Positions 1 through 8,473 of a DNA stretch of 64,000 nt are shown here, one piece after another (the first letter of the stretch is position 1; each line of letters begins with the position of its first letter). The notes below the pieces were generated by a model. That model did not search any database. It was not told where the DNA came from and was given only the letters and a program-made list of their open reading frames with translations. A program made the position numbers and the translations under genes. Origin of the DNA: Rhizobiales bacterium NRL2 (GTDB taxonomy: Bacteria > Pseudomonadota > Alphaproteobacteria > Minwuiales > Minwuiaceae); the NCBI GenBank assembly GCA_001664005.1, contig CP016093.1, positions 3,183,001-3,247,000 of the forward strand, written 5' to 3'.

Positions 1-126
1 CATGCAGGACCGCGCAGGAAACAAGCCGGCATCACACCGGGCATCATCAGGAATCGACCCTGTTGCCCGGATCAGCACGCCGGTAAAGATCGGATCGGCG
101 GCAGTCGAAGCCACGGAGGCATGAAG

Positions 127-375
127 ATGGCGGATGGCGAGGGCACCGGCATGGCGGGATGCATCGGCGGCGGCATCGTTCTGGGCGGCTGCGCCGTGGT
201 GCTGCTGGCGGCCCTCGCCGGAGGCGTCATCGCGCTCGGCCTCTTCGCCGCGGTCAACCCGATCATCACGACGACCGTTCTCGTCCTGTTGGCAGCGGGC
301 GGCATACGCGCCTGGCAATTGCGCCGCCGGCACCGCAGCGATGCCGAAGGGGACGAGCCGCCGACCGACCGCTAG
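127..375 (+). CDS. Small predicted membrane protein
   Basis: An 82-residue protein with a Gly/Ala-rich hydrophobic segment at about residues 8-35, a second at about 40-60, then a basic and acidic hydrophilic tail, so probably two membrane spans. I chose the ATG at 127 because a GGAGG motif at 115-119 sits 7 bases before it; the ATG at 121 would be only 1 base from that motif. The stop overlaps the stop of the convergent gene by four bases. I do not recognise a family. The Gly/Ala runs reduce confidence, but the ribosome site and hydrophobic pattern support a real gene. Confidence 0.55.
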   Translation: MADGEGTGMAGCIGGGIVLGGCAVVLLAALAGGVIALGLFAAVNPIITTTVLVLLAAGGIRAWQLRRRHRSDAEGDEPPTDR

Positions 376-1286
376 GCGTGCGGCGCGACGTCCTCCATGA
401 AGGCGCGGAGCGCGTCCAGCCGAGCCTCCACCCCGCCGCGGGCGACCGGATCGAGCAGGATGTGGGTCACGCCCACCTCCGCCAGGGCGCCGATGGTCTC
501 CAGCATCTCTTCCGGCGAGCCGGCGATGGACTTCTCCGGGTCCATCGCCTTCGCCGGATCCAGGAAGACGCGCAGCGAAAGCGTCAGTTCATCCGGGTCA
601 CGCCCGATCGCCTCGCAAGCTTCGCGGCACTGCCGCCACTCGTCGGCCACAACCGTCCGCGGCTGAAAGGCGGCATGGAAGGCGTGGCCATAGCGGGCGA
701 CACGGCGGAACGCGGGCGCGCTGGAGCCGCCAATCCAGATGGGCAGCGGCTTCTGGACCGGCTTCGGTTCGAATCCCACTTCCGGGAAACGGTAGAACTC
801 GCCCTCGAACGAAGGGGCGGCATCTTCGAACAGCGTCCGGAATATCTCGAGTTGCTCGTCCGTCCGCCGCCCGCGGGCGTCCCAGGGCATGCCCAGCACG
901 GCAGCCTCCTCAGCCATCCAGCCGACGCCGGCGCCCAGGATCACGCGGCCTTCCGACAGCACGTCCAGGCTCGCGATCTGCTTGGCGGTCTGTACCGGCG
1001 GACGGTAGGGCAGGATCAGCACCGTGGTGCCCAGCCGGATCTTCTCCGTACAGGCCGCGACGAAGGTCAGCGTGCTCATGGCGTCCAGCCAGCTCATGTC
1101 CGGCGACGGGCCGAACGAGCCGTCACTGGTATACGGATATTTCGACGCGAACTCGGCCGGCCAGCAGATGTGGTCGCTGACCCAAGCCGAATGGCAGCCC
1201 AGCCGCTCCGCTTCGCGTGCAAACCCGATCAGTGTCCGCCGGTCCACGTTCCGCCCCAGATGCGGCAGATGAATGCCCCATTCCAT
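372..1286 (-). CDS. LLM-class flavin/F420-dependent oxidoreductase
   Basis: A 304-residue luciferase-like monooxygenase fold protein (TIM barrel, bacterial luciferase family). The N-terminus (MEWGIHLPHLGR), the substrate-side motif AWVSDHI, the barrel segment LGTTVLILPYR with KQIASLDVLSEGR, and WIGGSS near residue 190 are characteristic of the TIGR03619-like F420 or FMN group. A GGGGAGCC ribosome site precedes the ATG. It is divergent from the dimethylformamidase-like operon, with 95 bases between starts, so the two may share control and the oxidoreductase may act on a related amide or amine substrate. Whether the cofactor is F420 or FMN cannot be told from sequence. Confidence 0.85.
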   Translation of the reverse strand: MEWGIHLPHLGRNVDRRTLIGFAREAERLGCHSAWVSDHICWPAEFASKYPYTSDGSFGPSPDMSWLDAMSTLTFVAACTEKIRLGTTVLILPYRPPVQTAKQIASLDVLSEGRVILGAGVGWMAEEAAVLGMPWDARGRRTDEQLEIFRTLFEDAAPSFEGEFYRFPEVGFEPKPVQKPLPIWIGGSSAPAFRRVARYGHAFHAAFQPRTVVADEWRQCREACEAIGRDPDELTLSLRVFLDPAKAMDPEKSIAGSPEEMLETIGALAEVGVTHILLDPVARGGVEARLDALRAFMEDVAPHA

Positions 1287-1381
1287 GGCTCCCCTCCATG
1301 TCCGTTCTCTCCCACTCGCGCCAGTCTAGCGGGGCCGCTAGGATCGTGCGCGGGGAGAAATCGCATTCGGGGAGACAGGGA

Positions 1382-3628
1382 ATGCGCGAGAAGACGATTA
1401 CCGGCTACTGCAATCCGTTTTCGGCAACGCCGGGCGAGACCATCGGATTCATGGTCTCGACCTACGCGCCGGGCGACTACGAGGCCGAACTGGTGCATGT
1501 GCGCGCCGGCGATGATTTCAGCGACGCCAGCGTGGGCGTGATCGAGGATGTGCTGGCGGCCGATTTCGCCGGAACCTATCCCGGCCGGAATCAGCCGCTC
1601 CGGCCAGGTTCATCTGGTGTCGTCGAATCCGGCGCCCCCATCGGCCCCATGGACGGGCTGACCGTCGCCGCATGGATCTGGCCGACCCTGCCGGGCGGCC
1701 GGCCGCAATCGATCCTCGGCTGCTGGGATGCGGACCGCCGTGCCGGGTTCCGCCTGCTGCTCGACGCCGACGGGGCGCTGGCGCTGGAAATCGCCGACGG
1801 CAAAGGCGGCGGCCGAATGATCTCTACCGGCACACCGGTCCTCCAGCGCCAGTGGTACCGCGTCTCGGCCAGCTACGACGCGGGAACCGGAGAGGTCCGC
1901 CTGAGCCAGCAGCCGGACGGCCTTTCACCGGGCCAGAGCGTGGCCGCCGGGGCCGCCGAGGCGCAAGCGACGCTGGAGCAAGGCCTGCGGCCCGATGCGG
2001 GCGAGGCCCCGGTCATGTTCGCCGCCAGCGCCGGCGCCGAGGGTCCGGTCGATCACTACAACGGCAAGATCGACCGACCGCGCATCGCCGCGCGCGCGCT
2101 CGACCAGACGGATGTGGATCGCCTCATGGCCGCCGGTCCGGACGAATCCCTCCGCGGTGACCTGATTGGATGCTGGGACTTCAGCTGCGACATCCGGACG
2201 GACCGTATCACCGACCTCGGCCCGGGGGGCCGGCACGGCCGGCTCATCAACCTGCCCGCCCGGGCGTCGACCGGCTTCAACTGGACCGGCGAAGCCCACG
2301 ACTGGCGCGAGAAGCCCGGGCACTACGGCGCCGTGCACTTCCACGACGACGACCTCTACGACGCGGGCTGGGAGCAGGATTTCTCCTTCACCGTACCGGC
2401 GGACCTGCCGAGCGGGCTCTACGCGGTGCGCCTGCGCCATGGCGGCGACGTCGACCGCATTCCCTTCGTCGTCCGTCCTCCGGTCGGCACTGCGACGGCG
2501 CCCGCGGTCTTCCTGATGCCGACGGCCTCTTACCTCGCCTACGCCAACTACCGCCTGCGCCTGAAGGCCAATCCCATCTTCGGCGACGGACGGCCGAAAT
2601 GCGTCAATGACGCCTTCCTCGGCGCCCATCCGGAACTGAGCGGCTCGACCTACGACCTGCACAGCGACCGCTCCGGCGTACAGTACTCTTCCCGGCTCAG
2701 GCCGGTGACCAACATGAAGCCAGGCGACAACCGCCCCTGGGGCCTGCCGGCGGACTGCAACATCCTCGCCTTGCTCGACCATGTCGGCGAACCCTTCGAC
2801 ATCGTCACCGACGAGGACCTTCACCAGCATGGCGCCGCCCTGCTGGCGCCCTATCGCTGCGTTATCACCGGCTCGCATCCGGAGTACCACTCGACCGCAA
2901 TGCTCGATGCGCTGGAGACCTTCACCGGCCAGGGCGGGCGGCTGATGTACATGGGCGGCAACGGCTTCTACTGGCGCGTGGCCTTCCGCGACGACCTGCC
3001 GGGCGTGCTGGAAGTCCGCCGCGCCGAGGACGGCACCCGCGCCTGGATCGCCGAGCCCGGCGAGTACTACCACGCCTTCAACGGCGAATATGGCGGGCTC
3101 TGGCGGCGGCAGGGCCGCCCGCCCAACCGGCTGGCGGGCGTCGGCTTCGCCGCCCAGGGCTTCGAGCGGAGCACCTATTACCGCCGACGGCCGGAGGCCG
3201 ACGACCCGCGAGCGGCATTCATCATGGCCGGTGTCACCGACGAGGTCATCGGCGATTTCGGCACCGTCGGCGGCGGCGCGGCCGGCGAGGAGATCGACCG
3301 CCACGACGTCCGCCTGGGTTCGCCGCGGCATGCCCTGGTGGTCGCGACCTCAGAGGACCACGGCGAACAGATGCTGCGCACCAAGGAAGAGTTCCTGTCG
3401 ACCATTCCCTGGTTCGACGACCCGAAGGTACGTGCCGATCTCACCTTCTTCGAATGTCCGAACGGCGGCGCGGTGTTCTCCACCGGATCGATCAGCTGGG
3501 CGGGCAGCCTGGGCCACGAGAACTGGAACAACAACGTGGCCCGCATCACGACCAACGTGCTGCGCCGCTTCATCGATCCGACGCCCTTCGAACTGCCCGG
3601 CGAGACCGCGAAGGGAGACCGCAGATGA
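1382..3628 (+). CDS. N,N-dimethylformamidase large (beta) subunit-like protein
   Basis: 748 residues, close to the roughly 760 of the known DMFase large subunit, which hydrolyses dimethylformamide to dimethylamine and formate using a mononuclear iron. An N-terminal beta region (about 1-60), a LamG/concanavalin-like sandwich (about 85-260) and a C-terminal domain from about residue 370 with a glutamine-amidotransferase-like core (CVITGSHPEYHS, GGNGFYWR) follow the family layout. Start: ATG at 1382 behind AGACAGGG; the longer open frame upstream lacks family sequence and runs into the divergent gene. No small DMFase alpha subunit is adjacent, so the true substrate may be another N-formyl or amide compound. 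It ends in a 4-base ATGA overlap with the thioesterase and so leads an operon. Confidence 0.8.
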   Translation: MREKTITGYCNPFSATPGETIGFMVSTYAPGDYEAELVHVRAGDDFSDASVGVIEDVLAADFAGTYPGRNQPLRPGSSGVVESGAPIGPMDGLTVAAWIWPTLPGGRPQSILGCWDADRRAGFRLLLDADGALALEIADGKGGGRMISTGTPVLQRQWYRVSASYDAGTGEVRLSQQPDGLSPGQSVAAGAAEAQATLEQGLRPDAGEAPVMFAASAGAEGPVDHYNGKIDRPRIAARALDQTDVDRLMAAGPDESLRGDLIGCWDFSCDIRTDRITDLGPGGRHGRLINLPARASTGFNWTGEAHDWREKPGHYGAVHFHDDDLYDAGWEQDFSFTVPADLPSGLYAVRLRHGGDVDRIPFVVRPPVGTATAPAVFLMPTASYLAYANYRLRLKANPIFGDGRPKCVNDAFLGAHPELSGSTYDLHSDRSGVQYSSRLRPVTNMKPGDNRPWGLPADCNILALLDHVGEPFDIVTDEDLHQHGAALLAPYRCVITGSHPEYHSTAMLDALETFTGQGGRLMYMGGNGFYWRVAFRDDLPGVLEVRRAEDGTRAWIAEPGEYYHAFNGEYGGLWRRQGRPPNRLAGVGFAAQGFERSTYYRRRPEADDPRAAFIMAGVTDEVIGDFGTVGGGAAGEEIDRHDVRLGSPRHALVVATSEDHGEQMLRTKEEFLSTIPWFDDPKVRADLTFFECPNGGAVFSTGSISWAGSLGHENWNNNVARITTNVLRRFIDPTPFELPGETAKGDRR

Positions 3629-4080
3629 GCCAGCGCAATGCGTTCCGTTTCGCCCACCCGTTCCGCGTCCGCTATGCGGAGATCGACGGCCAGGGCATCG
3701 TCTTCAACGCTCATTACCTGACCTATTTCGACACCGCGATCACCGAGTATCTGCGGCATCTGGGCTATGACTACGAGGCCGAGGTCAAACGCACGGGCGA
3801 CGACTTCCACATTGTCAAGACGACGCTGGAGTACAGGGCGCCGATCCGCTTCGACGAGGAGATCGAGGTTGGCGTCCGCGTGCCGCGGATCGGGCGGTCA
3901 TCGCTGGTGTTCGAACTCGGCATCTTCGGCAAGGGCGAGACCGAACCCCGCGCCGCGGGCGAAAACATCTGGGTCAACACGAACCAGTCGACCCACAAGA
4001 CCGTGCCGGTGCCCGACGCTCTGATCCGCCTGATCCGCGATCTGGAAGGCGAGGCGCTGGAACTGGCGCGGCCGGTATGA
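3625..4080 (+). CDS. Acyl-CoA thioesterase, 4HBT (YbgC-like) hotdog family
   Basis: 151 residues with the 4-hydroxybenzoyl-CoA thioesterase signature: YAEIDGQGIVFNAHYLTYFD near residues 16-35, in which the Asp is the expected catalytic residue. The remaining strands (EYRAPIRFDEEIEV, LVFELGIF) fit a single hotdog fold acting on small acyl-CoAs in the cytoplasm. The ATG overlaps the stop of the formamidase-like gene (ATGA), which argues for translational coupling. An open frame reaches further upstream, but only the residues from 3625 look like this family. Confidence 0.85.
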   Translation: MSQRNAFRFAHPFRVRYAEIDGQGIVFNAHYLTYFDTAITEYLRHLGYDYEAEVKRTGDDFHIVKTTLEYRAPIRFDEEIEVGVRVPRIGRSSLVFELGIFGKGETEPRAAGENIWVNTNQSTHKTVPVPDALIRLIRDLEGEALELARPV

Positions 4081-4154
4081 CGGCTGGCGGTTCCGGCCCC
4101 GGGCCGGGCGCGCTAGACTGCATTCTGCAGAACAGCCTTTGGGGGGAGGAGGCC

Positions 4155-4958
4155 ATGGAAGCCGTCCGATATGTCGACCGTCTGAACGAGAAGTACCAGT
4201 CGCTGGGCTTTCCGCCGTACCAGTGGACCATCAACGAAGATGCGCCGCTGACGCCGCTGGAAAAGCCGCTCGGCGCGTGCCGCGTTTCCATGCTCACCAC
4301 CTCGGGCGCTTCGTGCCGCGGGGAGCCCGGTTTCGACCCGGACGCGCGCAACGACCTGCGGCTTGACGCAGTGCCGTCGGACTGGCCGGCGGACGGCTTC
4401 GAGATCAACGACAATTATTACGACCACACGGACGCCAACGCCGATATCAATTGCCAGTTCCCCATCGAGCGGCTGAGGGAACTGGCGGCGGATGGCGTCA
4501 TCGGCAGCGTTGCGCCCCGGCTCTGGAGCGGCTTCATGGGCCGCATCTACAAGCGCCAGGCGACACTGGAAAAGGCCGCCTGGCTCGCCGACGAACTGAA
4601 AGAGGACGGCGTCGATCTGCTGATCCTGGTGCCGGCCTGCCCGCTGGACCATCAGACCGCCGGGCTGGTGGCGCGCACGATCGAGGAAGCCGGTATTCCG
4701 ACGGTCTGCGTCTCCACCGGTCGCGATCTCTCGGCGCAGGTGAAGCCACCGCGCACGGTCTTCGTCAATTTTCCCATGGGCAACGCCTTCGGCCGGCCCG
4801 AGGACCGGGCCCAGCAACGCCGGATCCTGATCGACGCGCTGGAGCTGGGCGTGAGGGGCACAACGCCGGGCGAACTGGTCGACCTGCCCTATGACTGGGG
4901 TCGGCCGGTGACGGTCTTCTTCAAGCAAACCACGCGCGAATACCAGTTGAAGAAGTAG
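4155..4958 (+). CDS. Glycine/sarcosine/betaine/D-proline reductase B-like (GrdB/PrdB superfamily) protein
   Basis: 267 residues. A very strong ribosome site (GGGGGGAGGAGG) ends 2 bases before ATG 4155. The body resembles the selenoprotein B family of amino-acid reductases, including a segment like EINDNYYDHTDANADINCQFPI, Rossmann-like helices and VPACPLDHQT near residue 183. True GrdB/PrdB proteins work in anaerobic Stickland reduction with other subunits; none is encoded nearby and no in-frame TGA selenocysteine codon is visible, so this is probably a Cys-type paralogue of unknown reaction. It is third in the operon and may act downstream of the formamidase-like enzyme. Confidence 0.6.
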   Translation: MEAVRYVDRLNEKYQSLGFPPYQWTINEDAPLTPLEKPLGACRVSMLTTSGASCRGEPGFDPDARNDLRLDAVPSDWPADGFEINDNYYDHTDANADINCQFPIERLRELAADGVIGSVAPRLWSGFMGRIYKRQATLEKAAWLADELKEDGVDLLILVPACPLDHQTAGLVARTIEEAGIPTVCVSTGRDLSAQVKPPRTVFVNFPMGNAFGRPEDRAQQRRILIDALELGVRGTTPGELVDLPYDWGRPVTVFFKQTTREYQLKK

Positions 4959-4977
4959 CGGCGCGTTGACCGCGCCA

Positions 4978-5787
4978 ATGCCGAACGGAACCGGCAACCC
5001 CATGGACGCCTATACGCCGGCCGAGATGGCCGTGCGCGTCCGCACTGTCGGTGTCGCCAAAGCCAGGCTCCCCGCCGTCTCCGTCCTCACCCTGGGCGTG
5101 CTGGCGGGAGCGTTCATAGCCTTCGGCGCGGTCCTCTACACCATCGTCATGACAGGCTCGCCGCTGGGGTTCGGGCCCGCGCGGCTGCTCGGCGGCGCGG
5201 CTTTCTCGCTGGGCCTGATCCTGGTGGTCGTCGGCGGCGCGGAGCTGTTCACGGGCAACAGCCTGATGGTCATGGCCTGGGCGGCGCGGCAGGTGAGCAC
5301 GGCGCGTCTGCTGCGCAACTGGGCGCTGGTCTATCCAGCCAACCTGGCCGGGGCGCTGGGCACTCTTGGCCTCGTCTGGCTCGCCGGAACCCACGACATG
5401 GCCGGCGGCGCGGTCGGCGACACCGCGGCGGCGATCGCCGCCGCCAAGCTGTCCCTGTCCCCCCTCGAGGCCTTCGCCCGCGGCGTACTCTGCAACGTGC
5501 TGGTCTGTCTCGCCGTATGGCTCTGCTTCGCCGCCCGCGACGTCGCCGGCAAGGTGCTGGTGATCGTGCCCCCGATCACCGCCTTCGTGGCGCTCGGCTT
5601 CGAGCATTCGGTCGCCAACATGTACCTGATCCCGGCCGGGATGCTGGCGGGCGGCGAGTTCGATCTTGCCGGCCTGCTCGGCAACCTCGTTCCCGTGACG
5701 CTGGGCAACATCGCCGGCGGCGGCCTGCTCGTCGCTGGCGTCTACTGGATCTGCTACCTGCGCGGCCGTACCGACGAGACTGACTAG
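4978..5787 (+). CDS. Formate/nitrite transporter (FNT) family channel
   Basis: About 269 residues with the six-helix FNT plan: start near AYTPAEMA, helix motif GGAELFTGN, the conserved GFEHSVANMYLIP loop and the final NLVPVTLGNIAGGG motif that lines the pore. FNT proteins pass formate, nitrite or related small anions across the inner membrane. Starts at TTG 4966, ATG 4978 and ATG 5002 are all possible; none has a strong ribosome site. It follows the GrdB-like gene by under 20 bases, so it belongs to the operon. Formate would be the expected acid product of a formamidase, which makes formate export or exchange the natural inference. Confidence 0.88.
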   Translation: MPNGTGNPMDAYTPAEMAVRVRTVGVAKARLPAVSVLTLGVLAGAFIAFGAVLYTIVMTGSPLGFGPARLLGGAAFSLGLILVVVGGAELFTGNSLMVMAWAARQVSTARLLRNWALVYPANLAGALGTLGLVWLAGTHDMAGGAVGDTAAAIAAAKLSLSPLEAFARGVLCNVLVCLAVWLCFAARDVAGKVLVIVPPITAFVALGFEHSVANMYLIPAGMLAGGEFDLAGLLGNLVPVTLGNIAGGGLLVAGVYWICYLRGRTDETD

Positions 5788-5800
5788 GTGCGGCGATCGC

Positions 5801-7372
5801 TCAGTAGCAGGTTGGCCAGTAGGCCAGCGGGTTGGGCTGCCCCCAGGGCTTCGGCTTCACGCGCAGTCGGCGGATCTGCGACTGCAGCCAGCGCTTGGTC
5901 TCGGCCGGGTCGACAATCTCGTCGACGCCGAGAATGCCGGCGCCGTCATAGGGGTCGGTATCCTCCGTCCACTGCTCGATCAGAGCCGCACGCTCCGCCG
6001 CCGCGTCCTCGGCCTGTTCCAGCCGCCCGCCGTGCACGACATTGACGCCGACGTCCGGGTCCATGAAGGAGAGCTCGGCCGACGGCCAGGCCGCGACCAC
6101 GTCGGAGCCCATGTTGGTGCCGCCCATGGCGAAGTAAGCCAGCCCGAAGGCCTTGCGGAAGACCAGCGAGATACGCGGCACCCGGCAGATCGACAGCGCC
6201 TCCACCATCATGATGGCGCGGCTGAGCAACCGGTCGTGCTCCACCTTCGAACCGACCATGAATCCAGGGACGTCCTGCAGGAAGACGAGCGGGATGTTGA
6301 AGGCGTCGCAGAGGCAGATGAAGGCCGTGATCTTGTCGCACGCGCCCGGTGAGAGCGCGCCGGCGTAGTGCAGTGGCTGGGAGGCGACGAAGCCCACCGT
6401 CCGTCCGCCCATCCGCGACAGAGCCGTGATGATGCTGCCGCCGAAGCGGGGTTTCAGCTCGAAGATCCGGTCGTCGTCCGCCAGGTAGCGCAGCACCCGG
6501 CGCATGTCGTAGGCGCGCGTGCGCCGCATGGGCACCAGGTCATAGATCGTCTCGTCGACATCCGCGAGGCCGGGCCAGTCATGCTCGGGCGGCAGTTCCC
6601 AGGCGTTCGACGGCAGGTAGGAGAGAAAATCCCGGATCAGCTGGAAAGCCTCGTCCTCGGTTTCCGCGACCCGGTCGATCATGCCGGTGACCTTCTCGTG
6701 CACCTCGGTACCGCCCAGCGCCTCGAAGCTGATCTTCTCGCCCGTGGCGATCTCCACCACGCGCGGGCTGGTTACCGCCATGCAGGAACCCCTCAGCTGC
6801 ACGACGAAGTCGGAGAAGGCCCCCTGGAATGTGCCCCCGCCGAAGCAGTTGCCCAGGATCGCCGTGGCCAGCGGAATCGAGCGGTTGCGGCGGTGGGTCT
6901 CGACGCTGGGCGTGACCTTCACGAAGCCCTCCGAGCCCAGCGTGTCGGGAATGCGCGCGCCGCCGGTCTCGGCGAAGAAAACGAAGGGATGGCCGTGCTC
7001 CACGGCCTGCTGCAGCATGCGCGTCTTCTTGCGGCTGCCGACCACCGAACTGGAACCGCGCTTGACGGTCAGGTCATCGCCACCGACCCAGACGGTGCGG
7101 CCATCGACCGTGCCATAGCCGCCGATCTTGCCGTCGCCGGGCGAGTTCGCGGCGTCCTCGGGCCGCTCGGAACGGGCGAAGGTGCCGAGTTCGATGAAGC
7201 TGTCGGGATCGAGAAAGCGGTCGATACGCTCGCGTGCGGTCAAAGCGCCGCGATCATGCAGCCGCGCGATGCGCTCGGCGCCGCCCATCTCTTCGCGGAT
7301 CTTCCGCCGCCGCTCCCGGAACACGCCGGTCACGCTGCCTACATTCTCGTCGCCGGTTTCGCCATCGGCCAT
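5801..7372 (-). CDS. Acyl-CoA carboxylase, carboxyltransferase (beta) subunit
   Basis: 523 residues matching the propionyl-/methylcrotonyl-CoA carboxylase beta family: N-terminal half with DFVVQLRGSCMAVTSPRVV and ALGGTEVHEKVTG, C-terminal half with oxyanion-hole glycine motifs (GGRTVGFVASQP, FLQDVPGFMVG, AMGGTNMG). It transfers carboxyl from carboxybiotin to an acyl-CoA in the cytoplasm. A GGAGG motif precedes ATG 7372. No biotin-carboxylase/BCCP subunit is in the window, so it must pair with one encoded elsewhere and the acyl substrate stays open. Convergent with the FNT gene, 13 bases between stops. Confidence 0.92.
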   Translation of the reverse strand: MADGETGDENVGSVTGVFRERRRKIREEMGGAERIARLHDRGALTARERIDRFLDPDSFIELGTFARSERPEDAANSPGDGKIGGYGTVDGRTVWVGGDDLTVKRGSSSVVGSRKKTRMLQQAVEHGHPFVFFAETGGARIPDTLGSEGFVKVTPSVETHRRNRSIPLATAILGNCFGGGTFQGAFSDFVVQLRGSCMAVTSPRVVEIATGEKISFEALGGTEVHEKVTGMIDRVAETEDEAFQLIRDFLSYLPSNAWELPPEHDWPGLADVDETIYDLVPMRRTRAYDMRRVLRYLADDDRIFELKPRFGGSIITALSRMGGRTVGFVASQPLHYAGALSPGACDKITAFICLCDAFNIPLVFLQDVPGFMVGSKVEHDRLLSRAIMMVEALSICRVPRISLVFRKAFGLAYFAMGGTNMGSDVVAAWPSAELSFMDPDVGVNVVHGGRLEQAEDAAAERAALIEQWTEDTDPYDGAGILGVDEIVDPAETKRWLQSQIRRLRVKPKPWGQPNPLAYWPTCY

Positions 7373-7508
7373 TGCCGTCCTCCCCTTGGATCGCAGTTGC
7401 CGAACGGCCTCCTCCGCCGTCCGCGTCGCCCCGGATTAATGAAGGGGGCCGAGGACGCCCGCAAGGGCCGCACACGCGCAGCATGGCGGCCCGCGCGTGA
7501 CGGGCGGC

Positions 7509-8378
7509 TCAGCGGCCACTTTCCGACGCGCGGCCGTCCACCAGTTCGACCGCGCTCGAGACGTCGGCGCTCAGCTTCCAGCCATTGTCCAGCACGGCCG
7601 AGCGCGCCGCCTCCATCGCGGCAGTGCGTATGAGGGCGAAGTCCGTGCCGCGGAAGGTGTCGATCCAGACCCAGATCTCCAGCATGACATGGGTGGCCTC
7701 ATAGCTGGCGATCGTCACCCGCGGCTCCGGCGTTTCCAGAACGCCTTCCAGTCCGGCCACCCGGGCGACGATCGCCGCCCGAACCTCCGGCAGCGGTGCG
7801 CGGTAGTCGACGCCCAGGGTGAAGGTCGGCCGCCTCAGCCCGTCCCGGGTAAAGTTGATCAGCGGCGAATTGAAGATGATCGAATTCGGTATGTAGATGT
7901 CTCGCCCGTCGGCGGTGCGGACATGTGTATTCCTCAGGTCCACGGCGGTCACCGCGCCTTGCGGCAGGTCGCCCGACTGTATGAGGTCGCCGATGCGGAA
8001 GGGGCGGGAGAAAACAAGAAAGAATCCGGCGAGGAAATTCTCCCCGACGCCGCGGAAGGCAAAACCGAGAGCCAGCGCTGTCATCCCGCCGCCGGCGAGC
8101 AGACCGGCGGCCAGATTCTCCCAGCCCAGCAGATCGGTGGCCAGCAGTACGCCCAGGAAGGCGAAGAGCCAGACCGGCAGACGGCTGACGAAGTTGGCGT
8201 GAATGCGGTCGCCCCGGCGGCGGACCAGCGACCCGAGCGCACGGCCGATGATCCAGCCGACGAACACCATGATCAGGAAGACGGCAACAGCCCCTGCCAG
8301 ATCTGGCAGGAAGGCCGTCACGCCTTCAAGATGGCGATCCAGTTGCCGGCCGATTTGCACCCCCGGTTCGTCTTCCAT
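7509..8378 (-). CDS. Small-conductance mechanosensitive channel, MscS family
   Basis: 289 residues, near the length of E. coli MscS (286). Three hydrophobic spans lie at about residues 25-45, 65-85 and 88-110. The third carries the Gly/Ala-rich pore pattern, followed by the family signature NFLAGFFLVFSRPFRIGDLI and the beta-domain motif DIYIPNSIIFNSPL. The protein would release solutes on hypo-osmotic shock in the inner membrane. No strong ribosome site is seen before the ATG. It stands as a single gene between the carboxylase and the pirin. Confidence 0.92.
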   Translation of the reverse strand: MEDEPGVQIGRQLDRHLEGVTAFLPDLAGAVAVFLIMVFVGWIIGRALGSLVRRRGDRIHANFVSRLPVWLFAFLGVLLATDLLGWENLAAGLLAGGGMTALALGFAFRGVGENFLAGFFLVFSRPFRIGDLIQSGDLPQGAVTAVDLRNTHVRTADGRDIYIPNSIIFNSPLINFTRDGLRRPTFTLGVDYRAPLPEVRAAIVARVAGLEGVLETPEPRVTIASYEATHVMLEIWVWIDTFRGTDFALIRTAAMEAARSAVLDNGWKLSADVSSAVELVDGRASESGR

Positions 8379-8473
8379 GGCCGCGCCGCGCGTCCTCCGG
8401 TCTCGTTTGGATGATGAGCTTCGACCCTAGGTCGAGACTCCCGGGCGCGGGCGCAAGGTGGCGGCAGCGACTG

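Noticed and set aside
770-781. T-loop-like string GGTTCGAATCCC suggesting a tRNA
   Set aside because: It lies inside the LLM oxidoreductase coding sequence, and no acceptor stem, D arm or anticodon arm can be formed around it.
1217-1381. Upstream extension of the formamidase-like open frame
   Set aside because: Residues before ATG 1382 are unlike the family and cross into the divergent gene's 5' end.
4966-5001. TTG 4966 as the FNT start
   Set aside because: It is possible but has no better ribosome site than ATG 4978 or 5002, and the family begins close to ATG 5002.
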